In this document: one piece after another, positions 1 to 8,080 of the stretch
Numbering within the stretch: the stretch's first letter is position 1
How the letters are laid out: each line of letters opens with the position of its first letter
Source: Deltaproteobacteria bacterium
GTDB taxonomy: Bacteria > Myxococcota_A > UBA9160 > UBA4427
NCBI GenBank assembly: GCA_019310385.1
Contig: JAFDEK010000029.1
Location: forward strand, 1 to 37,238
Length of the DNA: 37,238 bases
Direction of reading: 5' to 3'
Position numbers and translations under genes: made by a program
The notes under the pieces: generated by a model
Database searches by the model: none
The model's input: only the letters and a program-made list of their open reading frames with translations
Told to the model about the DNA's origin: nothing

Positions 1-889
1 TCGCATGGTGGTGGAGATACTTCTGCCCTCGCGGAAAGACGAGGCCGACCAGGGCGAAGTTCCGATAGCCCGCCCGATCCAGCGCACTCAAGAAGGATTG
101 CTCCGATCTATACGATCCACTCCACCATTCCTTGTAGCTTCTGGACCTGTCATGGACCTGCCCCTGGAATATCGAGGGTATGGAGAGATGAGTCTTGCCC
201 CACTGCGCGACCGCGTTTGGGAAGTACACAAAGCCATCCAGGGCGCCCGACTCCGTCTCGCTCAAAGCCAGAAGCGGGAAGAGGTCACCCGAGTATTGAT
301 CCAGCACCATGTGATAGACGTTCGGCGATCTCTTCGGACGATCCAGCGGCGCGGGGCCCGCACTGCTGGAGCTCTGCTCGTCCGGATAGCCGAGTAGCTC
401 GAGCGGCGATGCGTACTCGATTCCCGACTCGACCTTCACGAGAAACTCCCCACCCACCATCAGGGTCAGGGCGACACCCACGAAGGAGAAGAGCGGCCGA
501 AGCGCTCGAAGATCCACGTGCTCGAAGCAGAGCAGGACAGCGGCAAGAAAGGCCAGGGCCACCGCCACGAGGAAGCCGCCTGCGTTCGCGAGCCCGGGCC
601 AGGTTCGCAAGGCCAACCAATACGCCAGGTAGAAGGGCCCGCACAGGTAGTAGACCCACAGGACCCAGCGAGCCGTGGCGGATCGGGGGGCGAGCAAGTA
701 GGCCGCGACTCCCATGGAAAACACGCTCCCCGCGGCGATCAGGAAGGGGAGCAGCACGCTCGTCTGATAGGCAAAATCGTCCTGATTGGACAGGTAGAGA
801 GCGGTGCTGTTGGAAAGGAAGAGGACGACGGGGGTCCACAGCAGGGAAAACACGCCGAAGCCGTAGCGAGATGCGGAAGAAGTCGCCAT
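1..889 (-). CDS. membrane-anchored alkaline-phosphatase-superfamily (sulfatase-like) hydrolase, partial
   Basis: The reading frame is open through the left edge, so the C-terminal part is missing; 296 codons are visible from the ATG at 887-889. The N-terminal ~150 residues form about five hydrophobic segments. A soluble domain then opens with NVYHMVLDQYSGD, where Asp197 fits the first metal-binding Asp of the sulfatase/LTA-synthase fold. About 35 residues later KTHLSIPSIF places Thr233 where the nucleophile of membrane-anchored members of this family sits. Members hydrolyse or transfer sulfate, phosphate or phosphoglycerol esters at the outer face of the inner membrane, and several act on envelope glycans. 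The substrate cannot be told because the second metal site lies outside the window. No strong ribosome site precedes the ATG; a TTG 15 bases upstream is a weaker alternative. The gene is divergent from the gene at 1220. Confidence 0.75.
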   Translation of the reverse strand, partial: MATSSASRYGFGVFSLLWTPVVLFLSNSTALYLSNQDDFAYQTSVLLPFLIAAGSVFSMGVAAYLLAPRSATARWVLWVYYLCGPFYLAYWLALRTWPGLANAGGFLVAVALAFLAAVLLCFEHVDLRALRPLFSFVGVALTLMVGGEFLVKVESGIEYASPLELLGYPDEQSSSSAGPAPLDRPKRSPNVYHMVLDQYSGDLFPLLALSETESGALDGFVYFPNAVAQWGKTHLSIPSIFQGQVHDRSRSYKEWWSGSYRSEQSFLSALDRAGYRNFALVGLVFPRGQKYLHHHA

Positions 890-1219
890 CGACTCGATAG
901 TCAAACACCGCGATGAAAGGGTGTCAACGCGCGTCCCGTTCCTGCAGCGCCCCCTTGAGTCCCTTCTGCTGGGCCTGCGCCAGGAACTCAAGATGATTCT
1001 ATGGACGCGAGACAGGCGTGGGCTGAACCGCCCCAGTTTGGATATCTCGCCGAGGAGTTTCGTGAATATTTCGCCTGTTGCGCACAGGCGAAAGACCACC
1101 CACAAGGACCTACGCGGCGATCCACCGTGATCAGCGGCAGTTCCCGCGCGAGGACCGTGACAAGGTGAGGGTCACGGACATCACCGAGCACAAGACCCCG
1201 GCTTCCCTATGCTTGCGAC
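890..1219. other. 330-bp divergent intergenic region
   Basis: This region separates two divergent genes. The short ORFs here lack ribosome sites and family resemblance, apart from a possible PIN-domain remnant on the minus strand at 1111-1191. A TTGACA hexamer on the minus strand (922-927 on plus) lies about 35 bases before the left gene, but no good -10 follows at 16-18 bases, so I do not call a promoter. Confidence 0.5.
1111..1191 (-). pseudogene. possible remnant of a PIN-domain (VapC-like) C-terminus
   Basis: A minus-strand stretch reads GDVRDPHLVTVLARELPLITVDRRV. This resembles the end of PIN-domain ribonucleases, where an Asp-containing helix is followed by 'LARELGLPLITADRRL'-type sequence. 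A stop lies a few codons upstream (TAG) and the following residues no longer resemble the family. No antitoxin or PIN N-terminus is visible. If the resemblance is real, this is a decayed toxin fragment. It is short, so chance similarity in GC-rich DNA cannot be excluded. Confidence 0.28.
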
Positions 1220-4081
1220 GTGGAGTCCATGGACGCGGGGCCGACGCTGGCCAAGATCTCTCTGCGCAGTGCGATCGCCCTCGCGCTTGCCGGCGTTACG
1301 GGTGCTGCGGGGCTGGTCTACGAGGTCACGTGGCAGAAGTACTTCGCGATTCTGCTCGGCGCCCAGAGCGAAGCGTCCGCTGCGGTACTTGCGCTCTTCC
1401 TCGGCGGGCTCTCGATCGGCTACGCACTCTTTGGCCGGCTCGCACATCGAACCGCGCTTCGCTGGGGCGAGGGCGAGACGCCGTCGCGCCTCCTCTGGCT
1501 CTATGGGGGCTGCGAGATCGGTGTCGGACTGCTCGCCTGGATGTATCCGACTCTCTTCCGCTGGCTGCGCGTGTTTTCGATCTCGCTCCCCGGCGATCCA
1601 CCGGCGCTCGCGTTTGCCTTCGACGTGCTGTTGGCGGCCTGCTTGATTCTTCCGCCCACGGTCCTGATGGGCGCCACGGTGCCGCTGCTTACCCAGGCCC
1701 TCGCGCGGAGCCTCGCTGACTCGACTCGGATTCACGCTCTGGTGTACGGGCTGAACACGTTGGGGGCGTTCGCGGGCGCGCTGGCCGGCGGCTTCTACCT
1801 GATCCCGCGCTTCGGTCTCGACGGGACCCTCATCCTGCTCGGCATCGTCAACGTGACTGCGGGCCTCGTATATCTTGCGCTTGGCTGGCGGATGCCCGGG
1901 TGGAGCGAGTCCCTCGCGGCACCCGATGATCGCACGCGAACACCCCGCAGCCTGACCGCGGTAGCGATCCTCTTTGGCTTCGCGATGATGTCGATCCAGA
2001 CCGTTCTGCTGCGACTCGGCGGGCTGGCGTTTGGCGCGTCGCACTTCACGTTTGCGCTGGTCGTCGCGATCTTCGTGCTGTGTCTGGCGGGGGGGAGTTT
2101 GGTGGTGTCCCGCTTCCCGCGCATACCCGCGTTCATGATCGTCGCGGTGCCGTGGGCCCTCGTGGGATGGATGATTGCGATCCACCCGAGTTTCGAGAAC
2201 CTGGGTTACTGGGCCCACGTGGTGCGGACGCTATTTCGCGACAGCGAGGCCTCGCTGTACGGGTTCTACGCGGCCAGCGCCATTGGGCTCTTCGCGCTCC
2301 TCGCGGTTCCGATCGGTCTGGCAGGCGCGACGTTGCCGCTCCTCTTCCACTTCTTGCGGCAGGAAGGGCTGGAACTCGGTCGCGTCGCCGGACGGCTATA
2401 TGCAGCGAATACGGTCGGGTCCGTGTTGGGCGCGCTCCTGGGTGGCTATCTGCTGCTCTTCTGGCTGAACCTCGACGATGTGTTGCGGATCGCGATTGCA
2501 GCGCTGGCCGTCGGCGCCGCGATCGCGACTGCGCGAGTGCTGCCACGTTCCCGCCTGGTCTGGCTCGCGCTGCCCGCCGCCGCGGCAATCATCCTGCTGC
2601 CCGGGTGGGAGCCCGAACGCCTGACGGCAGGGCTGTTTCGAGAACGGGTGCCGACCTCGTTGACGTACGCGGGACCCGATGCGTACTTCCATGCCGCCGA
2701 GAATCGCCGCGACATCATCTACTACGCGGATGGGCCCGTGGCTTCGGTGGCGGTCTCCGAAGAAGTCCACGGCCACGAGCGCGACCGAGCCATCTTGGTC
2801 AATGGGAAGTCGGACGGGTTGCTGCTTGGCGAATACATCACGATGGCGATGCTCGGAATCGTTCCTGCGCTCTTTGCCGACCGGGTCGAGAGCGCGTTCG
2901 TGATCGGATACGGCACCGGTACGACCGCCGGCGAACTCGGGGCGCTCGATTCGATTCGGTCCGTGGACGTCGTCGACATCTCGAGCGAGGTATTCGAGGC
3001 CGCACCCTACTTCGACTACGGAAATCAGCGGGCGAGCGAGAATCGAAAAATACGCTTGCGCCGAGGCGATGCTTATCGCGAGCTGCTTCGCAGCGAAGTC
3101 AGTTACGACCGCATTGCCTCGGAACCGAGTAACCCATGTGTGACCGGTACGGAGATGCTCTTCTCCCGGGAGTTCCTCGAGGCGGCGCGCTCGAAGCTCG
3201 CGCCGGGTGGCGTCTACGCCCAGTGGGTCCAGGCCTACGAGATCGACACCCCTACTTTCATGCTGGTCCTGCGAACGTTTCTCTCCGTCTTCGATCACGT
3301 CTCGGTCTGGTACATGCAGGATACCGACCTTCTGCTGATCGGATTCGATACCCAGGATCAGGCCCTCGACGTCGATCGCCTTTTCGCGCGCGCTCTGCAA
3401 CCGGATCTCGCGGCGGCCATCGGACGCGCTGGCGTCATCGATCTCGCGGGATTGCTCTCCCACGAGGTCCTTCCCGTGGGAGTCCTGGACGCGGCCATGG
3501 GGCCCGGCGCAATCCATACGCTCAGCCACCCGCTGCTCAGTCACGGAGCCGCAAAGGCGTTCTATCGCGACGACGTTCCGCACGTACCGCGTGGTTTGAA
3601 CCTCGAGGCACGTGAAGTTGGAGCGCGCAACTCGCTGCTCGGTCGCTTTCTGAGGCGGCCGGAGAGCCGCCCGTGGGAATCCGTCTGGCCTGGCCTGATC
3701 GCGAACGCCTGTCTCGGCCGCCCGTCCCAGTGCTCGATCCTGTTCGCTCGCTGGGCCGACTTCGCGCCGAATTCGGCGGCACGTCGAGAGGCGTTGAAGA
3801 AGTACCGATCCGATCCGCGCCTGGCCCCCGGCCTTCGCCCCGACGTGCTGGACTCGATGCAGGCGCTATTCGCGGGGAACTCGGGTGAGGGGGGCGTGGT
3901 TCCGTATCCAAGAGCGCTAGCGACCAGCGAACTCTTTGCGCGAACCTACGATCACGCGCTGCCGTACCCCTCGAACGCTCTCGACCGGCTGTGGTCGAGC
4001 TGCCGGGACCCGAAGGGTGGGGCAGGCCAATGCGAGAAGAGGCGACAGCTGGTGGCGCGGCTCTTGGGGCGGCATCCGTGA
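1220..4081 (+). CDS. fused multi-pass membrane / spermidine-synthase-like protein
   Basis: This 953-residue protein starts at a GTG at 1220, with an ATG at 1229 as alternative; neither has a clear ribosome site. Residues ~15-460 are a polytopic membrane region containing the LVYEVTWQK and LGGLSIGYALFG motifs typical of fused MFS/spermidine-synthase proteins. Residues ~480-780 are a Rossmann SpeE-like domain, with GYGTGTTAGE near 563-571 and a GDAYRELL strand. A ~170-residue C-terminal extension carries several Cys. Where true aminopropyltransferases have the substrate-gating Asp motif, this protein has SEPSNP (634-639), the signature of the membrane-fused subfamily. It is therefore unlikely to make spermidine, and its real substrate is unknown. 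It converges on the PEP-CTERM gene with a 77-bp gap. Confidence 0.85.
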   Translation: MESMDAGPTLAKISLRSAIALALAGVTGAAGLVYEVTWQKYFAILLGAQSEASAAVLALFLGGLSIGYALFGRLAHRTALRWGEGETPSRLLWLYGGCEIGVGLLAWMYPTLFRWLRVFSISLPGDPPALAFAFDVLLAACLILPPTVLMGATVPLLTQALARSLADSTRIHALVYGLNTLGAFAGALAGGFYLIPRFGLDGTLILLGIVNVTAGLVYLALGWRMPGWSESLAAPDDRTRTPRSLTAVAILFGFAMMSIQTVLLRLGGLAFGASHFTFALVVAIFVLCLAGGSLVVSRFPRIPAFMIVAVPWALVGWMIAIHPSFENLGYWAHVVRTLFRDSEASLYGFYAASAIGLFALLAVPIGLAGATLPLLFHFLRQEGLELGRVAGRLYAANTVGSVLGALLGGYLLLFWLNLDDVLRIAIAALAVGAAIATARVLPRSRLVWLALPAAAAIILLPGWEPERLTAGLFRERVPTSLTYAGPDAYFHAAENRRDIIYYADGPVASVAVSEEVHGHERDRAILVNGKSDGLLLGEYITMAMLGIVPALFADRVESAFVIGYGTGTTAGELGALDSIRSVDVVDISSEVFEAAPYFDYGNQRASENRKIRLRRGDAYRELLRSEVSYDRIASEPSNPCVTGTEMLFSREFLEAARSKLAPGGVYAQWVQAYEIDTPTFMLVLRTFLSVFDHVSVWYMQDTDLLLIGFDTQDQALDVDRLFARALQPDLAAAIGRAGVIDLAGLLSHEVLPVGVLDAAMGPGAIHTLSHPLLSHGAAKAFYRDDVPHVPRGLNLEAREVGARNSLLGRFLRRPESRPWESVWPGLIANACLGRPSQCSILFARWADFAPNSAARREALKKYRSDPRLAPGLRPDVLDSMQALFAGNSGEGGVVPYPRALATSELFARTYDHALPYPSNALDRLWSSCRDPKGGAGQCEKRRQLVARLLGRHP

Positions 4082-4158
4082 CGTCGAATCGCTCTGCGTC
4101 ACGCAGCTCAGCTACCGCTCGAGGCAGGGTCGGCGGCGGAGCGAGCTAGACGGTCGGC

Positions 4159-4923
4159 TCAGTGAGCGCGTCGCCGGCGGAGCGCGCCGGCGACCACGAG
4201 AAGCCCTACACCGAAGAGACCGGCGCCCATGGGCTCGGGGATCGCTGATACGGAATGACGTTCGCGCGCAACGACATCTCCGCTCCCGAAGAGACTGAGC
4301 TCGGATTCGATGAAAGCATCGGCCTCCAGCCCGGTATCCGGGCCTGCCTTCTTCTTGGCTGCCTTCTTCTTGGCGGCCGCGAACGCGTCGTACTGGAAAT
4401 AGCCCTCGGCCACCTCACCCTCGAGCCCGAGGTAGTGGACCCACCCCTCGTCTTCATCGACGAAGTAGCTCCCCGAGGCCGCGAACGCCGCGGGATCGCT
4501 CCCCGGGTTCGAGCCGTAGATCTGCAGCGCCGACCTGGCCGCCTTCTTCTTGGCCGCCTTCTTCTTCGAACTGGGAGCGGTGAAATTCTGGGTTGGGGTC
4601 AGCTCTCCCGGTCCGAGTCCGCTGACCGAGTACGCGAGAGAGAGGTATCCATTGCCATCCGACGGCGCGGTGACCTGATACTGGAAGCCATCGTCGAGAA
4701 TGTCGATCGTGATGTCGCTGAGCATCAGGCTCGTCGAGGAGTCGATGCTGAAGTCGAAGTAGGTGAGGCCGGCGGCGGTGGTAAAGGAGTCGCCGTCGTT
4801 CAAGTTGGCCATCGTCAGGGCGAGGGCAGGGCCCGCAGCGAGGACGCAGACACAAGCCAGGATCAGGCTCAGCCCTGTTGTCGACATCTGATTTCTCAGG
4901 ATAGACATTTCACTTCTCTGCAT
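4159..4923 (-). CDS. PEP-CTERM sorting-domain protein with two lysine-rich inserts
   Basis: This 254-residue exported protein has a signal peptide (hydrophobic core ~17-36, likely cleaved after ALA) and a C-terminal sorting signal: IPEP at 228-231, a hydrophobic segment, then the basic tail RRRRAH. That architecture is recognised and cleaved by an exosortase, which is not present in this window. The body is acidic and Gly/Ser-rich, probably beta-rich, of no recognised family. Two insertions of the type KKKAAKKKA (residues ~120-129 and ~183-193) interrupt it and are encoded by 15-nt DNA repeats. The start is supported by AGAGGA at 4931-4936 (minus), 7 bases from the ATG; Met6 and Met13 are alternatives. 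A GC-rich hairpin (4170-4194) lies in the last codons. The function is probably a surface or matrix protein. Confidence 0.8.
   Translation of the reverse strand: MQRSEMSILRNQMSTTGLSLILACVCVLAAGPALALTMANLNDGDSFTTAAGLTYFDFSIDSSTSLMLSDITIDILDDGFQYQVTAPSDGNGYLSLAYSVSGLGPGELTPTQNFTAPSSKKKAAKKKAARSALQIYGSNPGSDPAAFAASGSYFVDEDEGWVHYLGLEGEVAEGYFQYDAFAAAKKKAAKKKAGPDTGLEADAFIESELSLFGSGDVVARERHSVSAIPEPMGAGLFGVGLLVVAGALRRRRAH
4346..4375 (-). repeat. two tandem 15-nt units encoding lysine blocks (copy A)
   Basis: Two adjacent 15-nt units of the form GCCTTCTTCTTGGCN on the plus strand (4346-4360 and 4361-4375) encode a five-residue Lys/Ala unit on the minus strand. The same unit recurs at 4541-4570 within the same gene. 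Confidence 0.85.
4541..4570 (-). repeat. two tandem 15-nt units encoding lysine blocks (copy B)
   Basis: A second occurrence of the 15-nt unit seen at 4346-4375: a perfect unit at 4541-4555 and a partly diverged one at 4556-4570. It encodes KKKAAKKKA near residue 120 of the PEP-CTERM protein. The two copies lie about 165 bases apart in the same gene. Confidence 0.85.
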
Positions 4924-5422
4924 CGTAGATTCCTCTCGCGACCCAGGGACTCTTCACCAATTGCTCAAGTGTACACGCCGCGGCGACGATTGACGCGCGA
5001 TTTCTTGCATTGGGTCTGTGATGAATCGAGCTTGTCCTCGGTCCCCGGCAGATGACTGTGGAAAGTCGTGCCGCGACCGCGTGCGCCTGGTACAGGGCAC
5101 CCTCGGGCGGGGGGAAAAGGCCACCCCGCCTGGGTGACTCGATCCCGAGTCCGCCAATCCCACGGCTGTCTTCAGCTCAACTGGTCAACCCAGGGTCGAC
5201 ACGAAGATACGCACACCCTTCTGTGTGTTCGTCCCCACATGACCGGCGCCCTCCTCTTCAGACCACGTTTCAGGGGCAGCATGCCCCAGTCGTGCGATCC
5301 GCACTGAGAAAAGTTCCGACGCTCTCCTCGCCGGGTGTAGACTTCGAGAATCGCATCGATCGTCCGGCGCGCCCCGCAACCGCAGGCGGGTGCGGCTATC
5401 CGGGCGGACTGAGGAGGGATTC
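4924..5422. other. 499-bp divergent intergenic region
   Basis: This region lies between the PEP-CTERM gene (minus) and the acylase gene (plus). I see no convincing ORF. Short ORFs here have no ribosome site or family resemblance. A small hairpin-forming sequence (GGGGCA, GCA loop, TGCCCC) lies at 5273-5287. No riboswitch consensus was recognised. The length leaves room for separate regulated promoters for both genes. Confidence 0.5.
5411..5419 (+). promoter_or_regulatory. ribosome binding site deciding the acylase start
   Basis: The purine run GAGGAGGGA ends three bases before the ATG at 5423, with its GGAGG core about 6-7 bases from it. This supports the ATG at 5423 over the in-frame start 33 bases upstream at 5390. 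Confidence 0.8.
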
Positions 5423-7804
5423 ATGGTCAATCGCAAGCGCATCGTCCTGGTCGTTCTCGCCGCACTCGTCGTGCTCATGGGCACGAAGGGACCGCAGTCG
5501 TGCAAACCGTACGCCGCCACCGTGCACTGGACGTCCTACGGAATTCCCCACGTGCGGGCCCACGACTGGGGGAGCCTCGGCTACGGCTACGGCTATGCGT
5601 TCGCGCGCGACAACCTCTGCGTGCTCGCAGAGGACGTCGTCGAGGCCAACGGCGAGCTCTCGCGATACTTCGGCCCCGGGGGCGGCAACCTCGAGAGCGA
5701 CATCGCCTGGGCGCACTTCAACTCCGACTCCGCCGCGGAGGCCTCCTGGAACGACGCCGACGACACGACCCAAGAGCTGCTGCGCGGCTACGCGCGGGGC
5801 TACAACCGCTTCCTGGAAGACACCGGCGTCTCCGGGCTCGCCGAGCCCTGCCGCGACGCCACCTGGGTGCGGCCCATCGACGAGTTCGACATGGTGAAGG
5901 TCCTGACCAAGCTGTGGCTGCGCGCGGGTGTCGCGAACTTCATCCCGTCGATCGTCGGCGCCGCCCCGCCGGCAGCAGCGACGGCGAATCGCTCGCCTGG
6001 GGCGAGGAGCGTCGCCGACGCGCAGGAGCTGCTCGCCCGCGTCGACCTGCCGGAGTGGAAGGCCCACGAGTTCGGGAGCAACGCCGTCGCGCTCGGCAGC
6101 GATCTCACCAACGACAACGGCGGCGCCCTGCTCGGGAATCCCCACTTCCCCTGGCTCGGCATGAGCCGCTTCCACGCCGTCCACCTCACCATCCCGGGCC
6201 GCTACGACGCCATGGGTTCGGCGATCTACGGGGCGCCGTTGGTCACGGTCGGATTCAACCAGCACGTAGCCTGGAGCCACACCGTCTCCACGGCGCGGCG
6301 CTTCGTCGTCCGCGAGCTGACCCTCGCGGCCGGGGACCCGACCTCCTACTTGTACGACGGAGAGGTCGTGCCCATGACGACCGACACCGTTACGGTGCAG
6401 GTGCTGCAGCCAGGCGGCTCGCTCGCGCCCTACGGCCACACCATCTACTCCTCGCAGTGGGGTCCGATGATGATCCTGCCGCCGCTCGCGCACTGGACGG
6501 CGACGAACGCGTACACCCTCCACGACATCAACATCGGCAACGTGCGCGTACTCGCGCAGTTCCGTGAGATGGGCCGCGCGCGGAACATGGACGAGTTCGT
6601 CGACGCCATCGAGACCTACGTCGGGTTGCCCTGGATCAACACCGTCGCGGCAAGTCGCCATGGGGACGCCTACTATGGAGACATCTCGACGGTCCCCCAC
6701 CTGACCGACGCGAAGCTCGCGGTTTGCGCCAATACCTTCGTCGCCCAGGTGCTCTCGTCCATTCGCGTCTACACCCTCGACGGCTCGACGTCGGCATGCG
6801 ATCTGGGCAGCGACCCGGACGCGCCCCGGCCCGACATCTTCGGCCCCGGCAATCTGCCGAGCATCCGCCGCAACGACTTTGCGCAGAACTCGAACAGCAG
6901 CTACTGGCTCGCCAACCCCGCGGAGCCCCTCGAGGGCTTCCCGCAGATCATCGGCACCGACGAGGGCGGCCCGCAGAACTTCCGCACGCGGCTCGGCCTC
7001 ACGCAGATCGAGGACCGCCTGAACGGCACGGACGGGCTGCCCGGCACCGGCTTCGACCGGCAGTGGCTGCAGGACGTGCTCTTCGAGAACCGCCACTACA
7101 GCGCGGAGCTCGTCCTCGACGGCCTGGGCACGCTCTGCGCCGAGGAGGACAACGCCGTGGACATCGGCGGCGGCGTGATCGTCGACGTCTCGGAGGCGTG
7201 CGCGATCCTGGGGGCCTGGGATGCCACGAACAATACGGACAGCGTGGGACCGCACATCTGGCGGGAGTTCTGGAGCCGCGTACGCGACACCCCCAGCCTC
7301 TGGGCCGTGCCCTTCGACGCATCCGACCCGGTCAACACGCCGCGTGACCTGAACGTCGGCGACCCGGCGGTTCGCAGCCAGGCGATGGCAGATCTGGGGT
7401 CTGCGGTCCAGCGCCTCGCGGACGCGGGCATCCCGCTCGACGCCGCTTGGGGTGACGTGCACTTCGACACGCGGGGGGATGGCTCGATCATTCCGATCCA
7501 CGGAGGCTCGGGGGGGTCCGGGGTCTACAACGCGATCTCGTCGGGCGGCTTGATCGACGGCGTGGGCTACACGCCCATCTTTGCGGGCTCGAGCTACATC
7601 CAGACGGTGTCGTGGAAGGAGGGGCCCTCGCCCGACGCGCGCGCCCTCGTCACCTACTCGCAGTCCACGGATCCCGACAGCCCGCACTTCTCGGACTTGA
7701 CGCAGCTCTTCTCTCAGGAGGGCTGGGTGAAGCTCCCCTTCAAGCGGGGGCACATCCTCCAGGATCCGGAGCTGGAGACGCTGGAGCTGACGGAGCCGCG
7801 CTAG
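5423..7804 (+). CDS. penicillin acylase family protein (Ntn hydrolase)
   Basis: This 793-residue protein belongs to the penicillin amidase / acyl-homoserine-lactone acylase family. It begins with a hydrophobic signal or anchor (~7-22), so it acts in the periplasm or at the envelope. The precursor carries an alpha chain with the family motif YGIPHVRA near the start and the autoprocessing site FG|SNAVALG, where Ser219 becomes the N-terminal nucleophile of the beta chain. NQHVAWSHT and the Asn-rich NSNSSYWLANP further match the family's active-site and oxyanion elements. Family members hydrolyse amide bonds of beta-lactams, N-acyl-homoserine lactones or acylated peptides; the acyl preference cannot be read here. 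Length is normal for the family. It stands alone, with 276 bases of convergent spacer downstream. Confidence 0.9.
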   Translation: MVNRKRIVLVVLAALVVLMGTKGPQSCKPYAATVHWTSYGIPHVRAHDWGSLGYGYGYAFARDNLCVLAEDVVEANGELSRYFGPGGGNLESDIAWAHFNSDSAAEASWNDADDTTQELLRGYARGYNRFLEDTGVSGLAEPCRDATWVRPIDEFDMVKVLTKLWLRAGVANFIPSIVGAAPPAAATANRSPGARSVADAQELLARVDLPEWKAHEFGSNAVALGSDLTNDNGGALLGNPHFPWLGMSRFHAVHLTIPGRYDAMGSAIYGAPLVTVGFNQHVAWSHTVSTARRFVVRELTLAAGDPTSYLYDGEVVPMTTDTVTVQVLQPGGSLAPYGHTIYSSQWGPMMILPPLAHWTATNAYTLHDINIGNVRVLAQFREMGRARNMDEFVDAIETYVGLPWINTVAASRHGDAYYGDISTVPHLTDAKLAVCANTFVAQVLSSIRVYTLDGSTSACDLGSDPDAPRPDIFGPGNLPSIRRNDFAQNSNSSYWLANPAEPLEGFPQIIGTDEGGPQNFRTRLGLTQIEDRLNGTDGLPGTGFDRQWLQDVLFENRHYSAELVLDGLGTLCAEEDNAVDIGGGVIVDVSEACAILGAWDATNNTDSVGPHIWREFWSRVRDTPSLWAVPFDASDPVNTPRDLNVGDPAVRSQAMADLGSAVQRLADAGIPLDAAWGDVHFDTRGDGSIIPIHGGSGGSGVYNAISSGGLIDGVGYTPIFAGSSYIQTVSWKEGPSPDARALVTYSQSTDPDSPHFSDLTQLFSQEGWVKLPFKRGHILQDPELETLELTEPR

Positions 7805-8080
7805 GAGCTCGCGCGGCCCGAGGCCAGCGAGACAAGATGCGCCAGGGAGGGCATCGGGCGGATGGGCGTCCGCTCGATGCCGCTCCTTGCGACGTCGACG
7901 AGGGCCCTGGCGCCGTGGGGAGTGAGCGCCGGCAGACCCGGAGTGTTCGCTGGAGAGTGGATCCAGGAGCAGGGCGGACGGCACCAGAACGACACCAGAT
8001 TCTGCGCTTCGATGGAGCCGAGATTCTGAGCGGATTGTGCCCGTCGTCACGCCAGTGGCGATGACCCGAGGCGGTTCAGA

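Noticed and set aside
285..908. 207-codon minus-strand frame near the left edge
   Set aside because: It is Arg-rich and overlaps the real minus-strand sulfatase-like frame, which shows membrane segments and the metal-site motif and runs off the window edge.
922..927. TTGACA hexamer on the minus strand as a -35 box for the left-edge gene
   Set aside because: No acceptable -10 hexamer at 16-18 bases spacing.
4170..4194. 10-bp GC hairpin at the end of the PEP-CTERM gene as a terminator
   Set aside because: It lies inside the codons for the Arg-rich tail and no T-run follows on the transcribed strand.
4924..5422. Riboswitch or small RNA in the long divergent region
   Set aside because: I compared it by eye with cyclic-di-GMP and cobalamin riboswitch consensus cores and found no convincing match. 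A covariance-model search would be needed to claim one.
7801..7995. 64-codon minus-strand ORF after the acylase gene
   Set aside because: It has no ribosome site or recognisable motif. It might be a gene remnant, but nothing positive supports that.
5396..8050. Very long minus-strand open frame opposite the penicillin acylase gene
   Set aside because: Its translation is Arg/Val/Gly-rich with no family motif, and the plus strand carries clear acylase active-site motifs. Long antisense frames are expected in GC-rich DNA.
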